From an uncultured Bacteroidales bacterium (GTDB taxonomy: Bacteria; Bacteroidota; Bacteroidia; Bacteroidales; UBA932), in assembly GCA_905235085.1 (NCBI GenBank), contig CAJOKD010000016.1:1-64000 (forward strand): a DNA stretch of 64,000 nucleotides, given 5' to 3'. Shown in pieces: positions 1 through 8,652 of this stretch; position 1 is the first letter of the stretch; the number at the start of each line of letters is the position of its first letter. The notes below the pieces were generated by a model. That model was given only the letters and a program-made list of their open reading frames with translations, was not told the origin of the DNA and did no database searches. The position numbers and the translations under genes are program-made.

Positions 1-53
1 TTCTGCATCAAAAACGAATTATCTGCATCAAATCTTGGAAATTGATGCAGAAA
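1..53. repeat. short direct and inverted repeats next to integrase
   Basis: The octamer CTGCATCA occurs at 3-10 and 23-30, and its inverse lies at 43-50. Positions 22-31 and 42-51 form a perfect 10-bp inverted repeat around a 10-nt spacer. The repeats lie just past the 3' end of the tyrosine recombinase gene. There is no T-run on either side, so this is not an obvious intrinsic terminator. It could be a recombinase or regulator binding site; this is inference. Confidence 0.45.
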
Positions 54-72
54 ATACATAGAATGAGGCAGA

Positions 73-1449
73 TTACCGGAAGTAGTCGTACTTGTCGGTG
101 AGTTTCTCGACGACCTTGAGGTTGTCGGCCTTGATGTACTTCTTCAGCATTGCCGGCGAGGTGTGGCCGGTGACCTTCATGATGTCATAGAGGTCCACTC
201 CGGCCAGGTACATCAGCGTGGCACCGGTGCGGCGGGCCGTGTGGGTGTGGATGAGCTTGTACTTCTCGATTTTCTCCTTCTTGGGCGTGCCGCCCTTCGT
301 GGTCTCGATCTCGACCAGCTCTGTCAAGCCTGCCGTCTCGGCAACTTCCTTGATATAACGGTTGATGACCTGGTCTTCGAGGTGGGGGAGCTGGTAGTCG
401 TACTTCTCCAGAATAGCCTTCAACTGGGTGTTGCAGGGAATGGCCACCTTGGCTCCGGTCTTCTGCTGGCGGATGTTCAGGTAGGTGATCTCCTGCTGCT
501 CAATCCAGGCCTTCATCTGGCCGGGGTGCTCCGGGTCGGGCTCCTCCCGCATCACGTTCTTCGTCAGGGTGCTGAAATCCTCCTTCTTGATATTGTTGTA
601 GTCGGAGACGCGCTGGGCAGTCCAGACACCCACCATGAAGATGTCCCGGGCCTGCTCGTGACCGACTCCGAACTTCGACAGGTCCGCCGCCATGATTTTG
701 TCCAGATCTTCCCGCGTCAGGTAGATGCTGTCGATATCCACTCGGGTGCCCTTGAACTTCTTATCCTTCCAGACATTGTTTGAGTGATGGCCCTCTATCT
801 CGGCCGTGTAGAGAATCGCTTTCAGCTCCTTCACGCACTTGCCGACCGAATTGATGGAGTAGTTTTTCTTCTTGAGGTAGGCCGTATAGTCATAGTAGAA
901 GGTCATGTCGATGTCCTTGAAGTCGTAGGTCCGGTGGGTATCCTTCTGGAAGAGCTCGAACTGCTTCATCGCCTGCTTGATGGCCTTGACGGTGGTGTAG
1001 GCGTAGTTGCGCCCCTGCTCCGTCTGCCTGGAGCCGTTGGACACCTGCTCGATGTACATCTTGATATACTTGTTCAAGGTCATCCGCTTGGCCTCTGCCG
1101 CCTTCTTCGCCTTCTCCTCCTCTTTCTTCTTCTGCGCTTCACGCGCCTCGGCATAGACAATAGACTCGATGATTTCTCTCATCTCTTCCTTAGTCAGGAG
1201 CGTGTCCCGCTTGAGAGCGGCATCCAGGCTGCGCTTGATGGCATCCATCTTGGCGGTCAGGTCCGGATTGGCATCACGGTAGTTGCTGAGCGTAGTAGGA
1301 GTCTTCTTCGATTTCTTCCATGCCTGGATGTCAACCTCAAGGCCGGAGGACATTCTGTAATCGATGCCCAGTGCTTTCGACTGACATCGTACTATGAGGG
1401 AGGTGTACCCCTTCGTTTCTTTAGTTCGGATTTTGAATTCAGTAGCCAT
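73..1449 (-). CDS. tyrosine recombinase / site-specific integrase
   Basis: A 458-residue integrase of the kind carried by Bacteroidetes integrative elements; it cuts and rejoins DNA through a covalent 3'-phosphotyrosine. Residues 1-50 look like the arm-binding domain, about 80-122 is a charged helical linker, and about 123-225 is the SAM-like core-binding domain. The catalytic set is complete: R280, K330, H403-x-x-R406, H429 and Tyr438. A TATCTTTG promoter box lies at 1476-1483. No other mobile-element genes lie to the right, where the core gene rlmI begins, so any element should extend left beyond base 1. The gene looks intact. Family call is firm; the element type and target site are unknown. 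Confidence 0.93.
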   Translation of the reverse strand: MATEFKIRTKETKGYTSLIVRCQSKALGIDYRMSSGLEVDIQAWKKSKKTPTTLSNYRDANPDLTAKMDAIKRSLDAALKRDTLLTKEEMREIIESIVYAEAREAQKKKEEEKAKKAAEAKRMTLNKYIKMYIEQVSNGSRQTEQGRNYAYTTVKAIKQAMKQFELFQKDTHRTYDFKDIDMTFYYDYTAYLKKKNYSINSVGKCVKELKAILYTAEIEGHHSNNVWKDKKFKGTRVDIDSIYLTREDLDKIMAADLSKFGVGHEQARDIFMVGVWTAQRVSDYNNIKKEDFSTLTKNVMREEPDPEHPGQMKAWIEQQEITYLNIRQQKTGAKVAIPCNTQLKAILEKYDYQLPHLEDQVINRYIKEVAETAGLTELVEIETTKGGTPKKEKIEKYKLIHTHTARRTGATLMYLAGVDLYDIMKVTGHTSPAMLKKYIKADNLKVVEKLTDKYDYFR

Positions 1450-1475
1450 ATCAAATATCTCTTATAAACGCATAT

Positions 1476-1520
1476 CAAAGATACGAAAAATATCTGAAAT
1501 ATGTGCCTACTTTGTGCCTA
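1476..1520 (-). promoter_or_regulatory. integrase promoter box and direct repeats
   Basis: On the minus strand, TATCTTTG at 1483-1476 matches the Bacteroidetes -7 element TAnnTTTG, 27 nt before the integrase ATG. Just upstream TGTGCCTA is repeated directly at 1502-1509 and 1513-1520, followed by a GGGTGCGAAAG tract near 1528. Such small direct repeats near an integrase gene can be arm-type sites; that part is inference. Confidence 0.4.
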
Positions 1521-1640
1521 TATTTTGGGTGCGAAAGTTGGCGAAAAACCGAAATGGCTAAAGCATTGATTTACAATAAGTATATTTTTCAGCCCTTTCC
1601 ACGCCATCCCACAAAAGAAGTCCGCTAGGCACCTCAAGAA

Positions 1641-1672
1641 AAAAGCCCTTGGAAGTTATCCAAGGGCTTTTT
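1641..1672 (-). terminator. rho-independent terminator after rlmI
   Basis: A 12-bp perfect stem (AAAAGCCCTTGG and its complement) with a 7-nt loop has a T-run on both strands. On the minus strand it closes the rlmI operon, whose stop codon is 6 nt upstream. It may also work on the plus strand. Confidence 0.85.
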
Positions 1673-1677
1673 CTATT

Positions 1678-2877
1678 TTATTCCACGTACAGCAGCAGTC
1701 CTTTGAGGTATTCGCCTTCAGGGTGGTAGATGTTGACCCCGTGGTCGGCAGGCTGATTGAGGCGGTCGAGGATACGGACCGAGCGGCCGGTCTGGGCTGC
1801 GGCGGAGAATACTGCCAGTGCGAAAGCCTCCTTGTCAACAACCTGGGAGCAACTGAAAGTGAATACCAGACCGCCGGGAGCAACTTTCGAAATCGCAGCT
1901 GCGTTCAGCCTCTGGTATGCCCTCAAGGCGTTGTTGAGGACTCCCCTGTGCTTGGCAAATGCCGGTGGATCGACGATTATCAGGTCGTATTTGTCTTCCG
2001 GAACATCACGGAGGAAATCAATAGCATCCGTACAGTAGCCGGTATGGCGGGAAGGGTCGAAACCATTCAGGGCTATATTCCTTTCCACCATCTCTATTGC
2101 CTTCTTCGAGCTGTCAACCGAATCGCAGTGGACGGCTCCTGCTGCCAGGGCATACACAGAGAAACCCCCGGTATAGCAGAAAAGATTCAGGACATTCCTG
2201 CCGGATGAATATTTGCCTACAAGGGCACGGTTATCCCTCTGGTCCAGGAAGAAGCCAGTTTTCTGGCCTTCAGTCCAGTTGACATAGAACTTGTTGGAAT
2301 TCTCAAGCACAACCTGCTCGTCATCCGAGAATCCGGGAGCCTTGTACAGATAACCGTCCACCAATTCCAGTCCGGCCTTGAAAGGTGCAGTTCCGGAGCT
2401 CTTGTCGTAAACAGCCTTAAGGGAATCACCGTATACCTTATTCAGAGCCTCGCAGATGGCACCCTTTGCCCTGAACATACCCACCGAATGGGCCTGGAGA
2501 ACGCAAACCCCGTCGTAATAGTCGATGATGAGGCCCGGAAGGCCATCGCCTTCTCCGTGGACGAGGCGGTAGCAATTGGTTGATCCTCCCCCACTTGCCA
2601 AGCCGGCTGAAACCCTCACGTTCAGTGCCCGGGAGACCATATTCACCCAATAGTCAGGACCCAGCACATCCTCGCCGGAGAAGCTGAGAATACGTACGGC
2701 GATGGAACCGACCTGGTAATGGCCATAGGCAAGGAAATCCCCTTCCTGGGAGAAAACCCCCACGACATCACCTTCAGCAGGCTCCCCGACTATCTGGGCG
2801 ATAGCCCCGGAGAAAACCCAGGGATGGAATCTGCGCAGGGACTCATCCCTGCCTCTTTTCAAGATTATCTTTGTCAT
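1678..2877 (-). CDS. rlmI: class I SAM-dependent rRNA methyltransferase, RlmI-like
   Basis: A 399-residue protein of the RlmI/RlmK family, close in length to E. coli RlmI (396), which makes m5C1962 in 23S rRNA. Residues 1-75 form a PUA-type RNA-binding domain. The family signature GQKTGFFLDQRDNR is at 204-217, the SAM-binding loop CYTGGFS at 234-240, DPPAFAK at 303-309, and SCSQ at 342-345 holds the probable catalytic cysteine. It is the last gene of a three-gene minus-strand operon; its start overlaps the upstream exonuclease gene by 35 bp. The exact target base is inferred from family membership. Confidence 0.9.
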   Translation of the reverse strand: MTKIILKRGRDESLRRFHPWVFSGAIAQIVGEPAEGDVVGVFSQEGDFLAYGHYQVGSIAVRILSFSGEDVLGPDYWVNMVSRALNVRVSAGLASGGGSTNCYRLVHGEGDGLPGLIIDYYDGVCVLQAHSVGMFRAKGAICEALNKVYGDSLKAVYDKSSGTAPFKAGLELVDGYLYKAPGFSDDEQVVLENSNKFYVNWTEGQKTGFFLDQRDNRALVGKYSSGRNVLNLFCYTGGFSVYALAAGAVHCDSVDSSKKAIEMVERNIALNGFDPSRHTGYCTDAIDFLRDVPEDKYDLIIVDPPAFAKHRGVLNNALRAYQRLNAAAISKVAPGGLVFTFSCSQVVDKEAFALAVFSAAAQTGRSVRILDRLNQPADHGVNIYHPEGEYLKGLLLYVE

Positions 2878-3514
2878 CAGCAGTATTTTTCGGTGGGTTC
2901 GGAAGCATCTGTTCCGGAGTAAGTGGATTCTTCTCGGACGAGAGAAGCTTTAGATACATCTCCCTGCAGACCCAGGCATCGGTAGCAGCATAGGAACGCT
3001 GCGCATCCGAGAGATTCTCAGCTTCCCAGTTGGACAGCTGCTGGGTCTTGGATATCCTTATTCCCAGGATGATGGCTGCCATCTTCTTGACACTCTTGTC
3101 CTTGATGCCATATTCCCAGACTATTTTCTGGAGGTCGAGGAAAGACTTCGGGGTGAAATCGTGATGCTTCTCAAGCCCGCGGACATCGTCGTTGACTGCC
3201 GCCCCGACCTTAAGGATCTTTTCGTCGGAGAGTACCTTCCTCAAAGCCTTGGGAATATCTCCCATCATCTTGATCCTGAACAGGAAAGCCCTCTCCTTGC
3301 CGGAAAGTTGGAGAAGCGAGACTCCGTAATGGGGCTGGTTCTGAGAGAAAGAAGGCCTGGACTCAGTATCGAATCCTATGACACTCTGTTTCTTTAGATA
3401 CCTTATCGCCCTGAAGAAGTCCAGTCCGACGCTGTCGATGACTTCTATCCTGCCGGTAAACGCGGCAGGAGGCAGCTGCTCTATTTCTTCCGGACTAATG
3501 CTTATTCTGTACAT
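2843..3514 (-). CDS. 3'-5' exonuclease domain protein (RNase D-like, DEDDy)
   Basis: A 223-residue single-domain DEDDy exonuclease. The visible acidic residues are D49 and E51 in FDTES, D109/D110 in the VNDD segment, and Y175-x3-D179 in SYAATD, which makes this the Tyr variant of the third motif. It lacks the HRDC domains of true RNase D and resembles the stand-alone exonucleases common in Bacteroidetes. It sits between a lipoprotein gene (20-bp overlap) and rlmI (35-bp overlap), so all three are likely co-transcribed. Partnering with an rRNA methylase suggests RNA processing, but DNA cannot be excluded as substrate. Confidence 0.88.
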   Translation of the reverse strand: MYRISISPEEIEQLPPAAFTGRIEVIDSVGLDFFRAIRYLKKQSVIGFDTESRPSFSQNQPHYGVSLLQLSGKERAFLFRIKMMGDIPKALRKVLSDEKILKVGAAVNDDVRGLEKHHDFTPKSFLDLQKIVWEYGIKDKSVKKMAAIILGIRISKTQQLSNWEAENLSDAQRSYAATDAWVCREMYLKLLSSEKNPLTPEQMLPNPPKNTADDKDNLEKRQG

Positions 3515-4262
3515 AGGATACGTAGGTGTTCGGGGCGATCACTCCCACCGTGTCGGTGAATGACGGTGGAATGAGCAACTCGCTGAAACGGACGGCCATA
3601 AAGGATGAATTGTCTATGTCGGGTATGGTCATCATCAAACGTGCTGCAGGATAAGCTATGTCGTGGGTGAAAAGCTTCCTGTCTCTCATAAGGGTGAAAC
3701 AGGCTTCGGAAAAAGAATATGAGGTGTCGGCCGAATAGAGCACCGGGACATCGCAATCCAATCTCTCGAAGAACTCGCTCACGTCGTCACCTCCGTTCCT
3801 GGCAAGCAACGGAGAGCAAAGGATCAGTACTTTGCAGCTTACAGTCGTATCCAATGCAGCGAGGGCATTCTTGACTGCGATCTCCCTCATCGACAGGCGG
3901 CCTTCTTCAGTGTCCGGAATAGAATCATACGGGTAATTGACGAAATCCAGGATGGTTACGATATCTTCACCTGAAAAGTCTGGAAGTCCGTCCTTCACCC
4001 TGCGGGCATCGACATTGTCGAAATCATCGCAAAGCATCATTTCTTCGCTGAGGAGGAGGCTGAGTCTTGGGTCTCCGGCTATCACGATAGGACCGGATGG
4101 CTTGCCTGCCTGACGGACCATCATCTGCATTGCAGGAGAATTGCTGGACAGCAAGTCCTCTACAAATGGAAGCAAGTCGGAAGTACTTTCCACGTGTCTT
4201 CCGCACCCGGCCGGTGCTAGGGCGATGGCAAGGAACAATATTGCCGAGAATAACCTTTTCAC
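3495..4262 (-). CDS. hypothetical lipoprotein
   Basis: A 255-residue protein I do not recognise. The N-terminus is a lipoprotein signal: KR, a hydrophobic stretch, then APAGC with the acylated cysteine near residue 20. The start codon is GTG; no better ATG fits the signal peptide. The mature part looks alpha/beta and globular, with no catalytic motif I can name. It is first in an operon with an RNase D-like exonuclease and rlmI, behind its own TACCTTTG promoter box at 4288-4295. An envelope lipoprotein beside two RNA enzymes gives no clear functional hint. Confidence 0.75.
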   Translation of the reverse strand: MKRLFSAILFLAIALAPAGCGRHVESTSDLLPFVEDLLSSNSPAMQMMVRQAGKPSGPIVIAGDPRLSLLLSEEMMLCDDFDNVDARRVKDGLPDFSGEDIVTILDFVNYPYDSIPDTEEGRLSMREIAVKNALAALDTTVSCKVLILCSPLLARNGGDDVSEFFERLDCDVPVLYSADTSYSFSEACFTLMRDRKLFTHDIAYPAARLMMTIPDIDNSSFMAVRFSELLIPPSFTDTVGVIAPNTYVSYVQNKH

Positions 4263-4287
4263 TGTATCAAAATGTCTGGAATATCTG

Positions 4288-4316
4288 CAAAGGTATAAAA
4301 ATCTTCACTATCTTTG
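4288..4316. promoter_or_regulatory. divergent promoters, lipoprotein operon and glycerate kinase
   Basis: The minus strand has TACCTTTG at 4295-4288, 26 nt before the GTG start of the lipoprotein. The plus strand has TATCTTTG at 4309-4316, 40 nt before the glycerate kinase ATG. Both match the Bacteroidetes -7 consensus TAnnTTTG; no clear -33 box was seen. Confidence 0.55.
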
Positions 4317-4355
4317 AAGTACGTAGCATAGAAACTGTAAACAAACTGCCAAAGG

Positions 4356-5483
4356 ATGAAAGCCATCATAGCATTGGATTCTTTCAAAGGCTGCCTCTCT
4401 TCGGAGCAGGCGGAAGAAGCCGCTCTTAAAGCGTTTCCGGAAAATGAAGCCGCCGCCATCCCCGTTTCGGACGGAGGCGAAGGTTTCACCAGGATCCTGA
4501 CGCAGATGCTAGGCGGGGAATACAGGACCATCAACTGCTCAGATCCTCTGGGACGCTCTGTGGAAGCCACATACGGATTAGTCCGGAACGGCCTTGTGGC
4601 AGTTATGGAGACAGCCGAGGCAAGCGGCTTGTGGAGGCTCTCGCCTGATGAGTTGAACCCTTTGGCAGCCAGCACGTTCGGTACCGGCGAGATGATTGCG
4701 GGCGCCCTGGAGGAAGGGGTAGAGGAGATCTGGCTGGGGCTGGGAGGCAGCGCTACTTGCGACGGTGGGACCGGATTGCTTCAGGCTCTCGGATACCGTT
4801 TCATAACTCCTGACGGAATCCTGGAAGACGGCCATTCCGTTCTGGGGAATATCGTTGAAATCGACTCTTCGCACAGGCACAAGGCCCTTACAGGATGCCG
4901 TATCAAGTGCTTCTACGACGTATCTGTCCCCTTCTGCGGCACAGGAGGTTCAGCACGTTTGTTCGCGCCTCAGAAGGGTGCGGGAGAAGGTATGGTGGAT
5001 GCTCTTGACATCTGGATGTGCCAGCTTTGCAATGTCTATTCGAGGTTTTCAGGGAAAGAGATACGCAATACTCCAGGTTCCGGGGCAGCAGGAGGACTTG
5101 GAGGCGCCCTGAGGGCGATGCTGGGAGCTTCGATGACTCCTGGAATATGGCACGTACTCGAAATTTCAGATATAGGCCGCACGCTTGATACCTGTGACCT
5201 GGTAATTACCGGAGAAGGCAGGGCCGACAGCCAGACCCTCCACGGAAAGGTTCCCGCAGGAGTTTTGGAATATGTTCGCAGGTACGATTACGAATGCGGT
5301 GGATCACGTCACACCAAGGTGGTTCTTCTCGCAGGACAAGTATCTGACAAACAACTGCTTCTGGATGCAGGCTTCGATGCAGTACTGCAGTCCACCCCAG
5401 AGGGAATGTCCCTTGAGGAAGCCCTGGACCCTCAGACTGCGATGAGGAATATCACTTCAGTATTGAGCGGATCTTTGGGATAA
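4356..5483 (+). CDS. glxK: glycerate kinase (GlxK/GarK family)
   Basis: A 375-residue glycerate 2-kinase that phosphorylates D-glycerate with ATP to feed lower glycolysis. Family blocks are all present: ALDSFKGCLSS at 5-15, PVSDGGEGF near 36-44, GLGGSATCDGGTG near 127-139, and ITGEGRADSQTLHGK near 285-299. Length matches the family (about 375-380). AAAGG lies directly before the ATG, an A/G-rich start region. It is a single-gene unit divergent from the lipoprotein operon; its last 32 bp overlap a convergent hydrolase gene. The choice of 2- over 3-phosphorylation is from the family. Confidence 0.93.
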   Translation: MKAIIALDSFKGCLSSEQAEEAALKAFPENEAAAIPVSDGGEGFTRILTQMLGGEYRTINCSDPLGRSVEATYGLVRNGLVAVMETAEASGLWRLSPDELNPLAASTFGTGEMIAGALEEGVEEIWLGLGGSATCDGGTGLLQALGYRFITPDGILEDGHSVLGNIVEIDSSHRHKALTGCRIKCFYDVSVPFCGTGGSARLFAPQKGAGEGMVDALDIWMCQLCNVYSRFSGKEIRNTPGSGAAGGLGGALRAMLGASMTPGIWHVLEISDIGRTLDTCDLVITGEGRADSQTLHGKVPAGVLEYVRRYDYECGGSRHTKVVLLAGQVSDKQLLLDAGFDAVLQSTPEGMSLEEALDPQTAMRNITSVLSGSLG

Positions 5484-6087
5484 GGAGGCTCAGGATGTAT
5501 TCCTCCTCCATAAAATGGGACCCTTCATAGGATGTCCACGTCCCTTCTCCGAAGTATTTCTTCCACGTCCTTACCGACACCACCCCGCTCCTTCTGTAAT
5601 GGTCCCGGGTCCCGAAAAATGCGTGGAAATCGTCGCTGCTGCCATTCAATGGGGTATTCTCCATCGCATCCCTCAGCACAGGCTTCCATTCTGACAGGGT
5701 ATCACGGGTGAAATGGAGCGGCTGACGGTCGCCCTCCTTCGGGCGGTAATGCCTGTCCAGGAAGGAGGTCACGCCTGGGACCAGCGTAATCCAGGCGAGA
5801 GCATTGAAATAGCGGGGTGCATTGAGCGAAGGTGAAACCAGAAGATGAGGATAACCACGAAGCGCTATCGCGTGGGTGGCACCCATACTCTCTCCTATTA
5901 TGAGGTCCGGTCCGACCTCTTCCGCCCAGGCAGATATCTGGCTCCGGGCAATCCTGGGATTGAAATCGTATGTCCTTATCACTACACGTATCCCTGCACC
6001 CAGATTATCACGGAGTATGGATGGGATCCGGCTGTCGCCTCCCCCACCCATTCCGTGCACATAAAGTATCGTCTTGTTCCCCGCCAT
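5452..6087 (-). CDS. alpha/beta hydrolase, YqiA-like
   Basis: A 211-residue cytosolic alpha/beta hydrolase without signal peptide. LYVHGMGGGG at 8-17 is the oxyanion-loop region, S67 in GESMG is the nucleophile elbow, FGTRDH near 168 probably carries the acid and EGSHFM near 193 the histidine. It resembles YqiA-type esterases; substrate unknown. Its ATG overlaps the pssA stop as TAATG, so translation is probably coupled. The 3' end overlaps glycerate kinase convergently by 32 bp. Confidence 0.8.
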   Translation of the reverse strand: MAGNKTILYVHGMGGGGDSRIPSILRDNLGAGIRVVIRTYDFNPRIARSQISAWAEEVGPDLIIGESMGATHAIALRGYPHLLVSPSLNAPRYFNALAWITLVPGVTSFLDRHYRPKEGDRQPLHFTRDTLSEWKPVLRDAMENTPLNGSSDDFHAFFGTRDHYRRSGVVSVRTWKKYFGEGTWTSYEGSHFMEEEYILSLLIPKIRSILK

Positions 6088-6806
6088 TACTTACGTACAA
6101 AGGCAAGGGACAGCAGGTTGACCAGGATGTAGCCCGCAAAGGCAATCAGGAAAACGAGGGACCAGTGCCATCCGCCTATTGCGGTGACCAGTGCACCCAG
6201 GACTGTCACCAGCAGGAATGCCAGCCGCTTTACATTATCCTCTCGGGATGCTTTCCGGCCCCCTCCAAACTTGAAGGAGAACATCGGAACCTCGCAGATC
6301 AGGAGGAAACACAGGGCGATTGTCAACAGTACGATGAATACAGGTCCGTCGCACCAGCGGGAGAGGAAAGAGGCAGGAACCTTTGCTGCGAAACAAGCCA
6401 TGGAACCGCACAGTACCGCGCAGGAGGGAGTCGGCAGGCCGATGAAAGAATCGTGCTGTCTCTCGTCTAAATTGAATTTCGCAAGCCTGAGTGCGGAGAA
6501 TGCTGCTAAGAGCAAAGGAAAGAACCGCAGCAACTGCGACCCGGTGCCGAAGACGCAGTAGAGCATCACGGAAGGCAATACCCCGAAGCTGACGACGTCG
6601 GAGAGGGAATCCAGTTCCTTGCCGACATCCGAATATGCTTTGAGCAGTCTTGCCGAAAGACCATCGCAGAAGTCGAATACCGCTGCAAGGAGCATCAGCA
6701 CAAAGGCGGTCTCAAGCTTCCCATCCAAGGAGAATATCACCCCCAGAACTCCGCAGAGGAGGTTCATGGAGGTGATACTGTTAGGAATTTGCTTTCTTAG
6801 GGTCAT
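6087..6806 (-). CDS. pssA: CDP-diacylglycerol--serine O-phosphatidyltransferase
   Basis: A 239-residue membrane enzyme that makes phosphatidylserine from CDP-diacylglycerol and serine, the precursor of phosphatidylethanolamine. The CDP-alcohol phosphotransferase signature is exact: D48-G49-x2-A52-R53-x8-G62-x3-D66-x3-D70. About six to seven hydrophobic segments follow the family fold. It is translationally coupled on both sides, with TAATG overlaps to the peptidase gene upstream and the hydrolase gene downstream. Serine as acceptor, rather than glycerol phosphate or inositol, is inferred from overall similarity to bacterial PssA type II. Confidence 0.92.
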   Translation of the reverse strand: MTLRKQIPNSITSMNLLCGVLGVIFSLDGKLETAFVLMLLAAVFDFCDGLSARLLKAYSDVGKELDSLSDVVSFGVLPSVMLYCVFGTGSQLLRFFPLLLAAFSALRLAKFNLDERQHDSFIGLPTPSCAVLCGSMACFAAKVPASFLSRWCDGPVFIVLLTIALCFLLICEVPMFSFKFGGGRKASREDNVKRLAFLLVTVLGALVTAIGGWHWSLVFLIAFAGYILVNLLSLAFVRK

Positions 6807-8011
6807 TACTTGATTCCGAGCTTCTTCTTGATATCCTTCGGAACTGCATCCTTGTGGACCATGATATCAAGGGACTTCCCACGTACGAAAGCATCTGAAG
6901 CATACCAGATACCCTTATACTTGCCGGTCTCACCCCAAGAGTTCTTGACTATGAAGTAGGTGGTTCCGTTCTGATCCTTGGCGATTCCGAAGATATGCAT
7001 TCCGTGGTCGTCCGTGGTAGTCTTGGCGTCAAAACCTTCCTGACGGTATTCCTGGGTCGGAACCAACTCCTTAGGGAGTTCGACTGCAGGTGCTTCCTTC
7101 TTCTCAGGGTCCTTGCCTACCCAGTGCTCCTGGTCGGAACCTGCCTGAGGCTTCTGGGACTCATCGAGAAGGACTGCGATGCCGTTCCTGGTGAATCCCT
7201 TTTCGCTTACGTCGGTACCCCAGGCAGCGGTATAACCGTTGTTGACCGCATTGTAGAGAACTTCCATAAACTCATCGATAGGAAGGTTGTAAGCCTCGTC
7301 CCACCTCCAGTTGTCGGATACTTCGATAACGAACTTGGTATAGAAAGGATGATGTGTGAAGGAAGTGATGGTAACATAGTCCTCAGGGACGATCTTCATA
7401 GCATCCCTGTAGGTTTCAGGAGTATAAGTCTTGCCATCGATCTCGAAGGTCTCAGGGCACTCGCCGAGGAAAGTGTCCACGATTCCGTCGAAACCTTTCT
7501 TCCAGGTCTTGGAAAGGGAACCTCTCCTGGTAACGCCGGCAATAGCCTCGACGTAACCCTTGGTGGCAGCGTCAAGTTCCCCGTGGTTAGGAAGATCCTG
7601 GATGCCTGGCATCGCGCACTGAGGCACGAGACCGTAATCCTTGATAACGTGCAGGACATCGTCAGCCTCAGATCCGGCGCCGAATCCAAGCTTGCCGTCT
7701 ACGCGGATGTACTTGTCAGCCCTGTCCTTGTAAGAGTGGGAAATCACGAACATTTCGGAGAAATCAGGGTATGCGGCTGCATCCTTGATCTTGTTGATGC
7801 GGATAGCCTCTGACTCGAGGAAGCTTATGGTTGAGAAACACCAGCAAGTTCCGGAACGGAACTGGTTCTTGATAGAGGTCACAGGGTTCTCCTTGACTAC
7901 GGTGAACTTGTATTCAGGTTCTGGCTGTGCAGGTTTCGGCTGCGGCTGAGCCGAAACGGCAAAAGGAAGGACAGTTGCAGTAAAGACTGCAAGGATGATG
8001 TGCTTTTTCAT
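6806..8011 (-). CDS. pepC: C1-family aminopeptidase (bleomycin hydrolase-like), exported
   Basis: A 401-residue papain-fold peptidase of the C1B (PepC/bleomycin hydrolase) type. Q50 and C57 in NQFRSGTCWCFS, H339, and N357 in VKNSWGE form the active site. Unlike cytosolic PepC it has an N-terminal signal peptide ending near AVSAQ (residues 1-21), followed by a Pro/Gln-rich linker to about 32, so it should act in the periplasm or at the surface. Bacteroidales commonly carry such secreted versions. The gene lies 28 bp after rubrerythrin and overlaps pssA by one base. Confidence 0.88.
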   Translation of the reverse strand: MKKHIILAVFTATVLPFAVSAQPQPKPAQPEPEYKFTVVKENPVTSIKNQFRSGTCWCFSTISFLESEAIRINKIKDAAAYPDFSEMFVISHSYKDRADKYIRVDGKLGFGAGSEADDVLHVIKDYGLVPQCAMPGIQDLPNHGELDAATKGYVEAIAGVTRRGSLSKTWKKGFDGIVDTFLGECPETFEIDGKTYTPETYRDAMKIVPEDYVTITSFTHHPFYTKFVIEVSDNWRWDEAYNLPIDEFMEVLYNAVNNGYTAAWGTDVSEKGFTRNGIAVLLDESQKPQAGSDQEHWVGKDPEKKEAPAVELPKELVPTQEYRQEGFDAKTTTDDHGMHIFGIAKDQNGTTYFIVKNSWGETGKYKGIWYASDAFVRGKSLDIMVHKDAVPKDIKKKLGIK

Positions 8012-8039
8012 ATCCGTATTAAATTAGAAAACAATCAAA

Positions 8040-8579
8040 TCAATAGTTCTCAGCCTTGATCTGGAAATACTTCTGAGGATGCTTGCAGACAGGGCAGAGC
8101 TCCGGAGCTTTCTTGCCGATTACGATGTGGCCGCAGTTCGAGCACTCCCAGATGGCGTCGTCCTCACTGGAGAATACAATACCCTCAGTCACGTTTTCGA
8201 GAAGCTTCCTATAACGCTCTTCGTGAGCTTTTTCAATGGCTCCCACGCCTTCGAAGAGGAATGCGATCTCATCGAAGCCTTCCTCCCTTGCGGTCTTGGC
8301 GAAGTTGTCATACATATCGGTCCACTCGAAATTCTCGCCATTGGCGGCATCGAGAAGGTTCTCCTCAGTAGATGGCATCTCGCCTCCGTGGAGAAGCTTG
8401 AACCAGATTTTGGCGTGTTCCTTCTCGTTCTTGGCAGTTTCCTCGAAGATCTTGCCTATCTGGACGTACCCATCCTTGGCAGCCTTTGAAGAATAGTAGA
8501 GATACTTGGTGTGAGCCTGGCTCTCGCCCGCGAACGCGGTGCGGAGATTCTGCTCAGTCTTTGATCCTTTCAGTTCCAT
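8040..8579 (-). CDS. rbr: rubrerythrin
   Basis: A 179-residue non-heme iron peroxidase that reduces hydrogen peroxide in anaerobes. The N-terminal ferritin-like four-helix part carries di-iron ligands (E19, E52-x2-H55, a second set around E116-x2-H119). The C-terminal rubredoxin domain has C146-x2-C149 and C162-x2-C165. Length is typical for Bacteroidales rubrerythrin. It leads the pepC-pssA-hydrolase run and has a TATATTTG promoter box at 8618-8611, 32 nt before the ATG. Confidence 0.96.
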   Translation of the reverse strand: MELKGSKTEQNLRTAFAGESQAHTKYLYYSSKAAKDGYVQIGKIFEETAKNEKEHAKIWFKLLHGGEMPSTEENLLDAANGENFEWTDMYDNFAKTAREEGFDEIAFLFEGVGAIEKAHEERYRKLLENVTEGIVFSSEDDAIWECSNCGHIVIGKKAPELCPVCKHPQKYFQIKAENY

Positions 8580-8610
8580 ATCTGTGTATTTTAGATTGTT
8601 TCACGAATTA

Positions 8611-8639
8611 CAAATATAATGAAAAAATAACTACTTTTG
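8611..8639. promoter_or_regulatory. divergent promoters, rubrerythrin and GH25 lysozyme
   Basis: The minus strand has TATATTTG at 8618-8611 for rubrerythrin. The plus strand has TACTTTTG at 8632-8639 for the lysozyme, only 13 nt before its ATG, so the leader would be about 10 nt. Both fit TAnnTTTG. Confidence 0.55.
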
Positions 8640-8652
8640 TGACCTGTACCGA

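Noticed and set aside
163..1467. Two plus-strand frames opposite the integrase
   Set aside because: Leu/Val-rich antisense shadows; the minus strand has the complete catalytic tyrosine recombinase.
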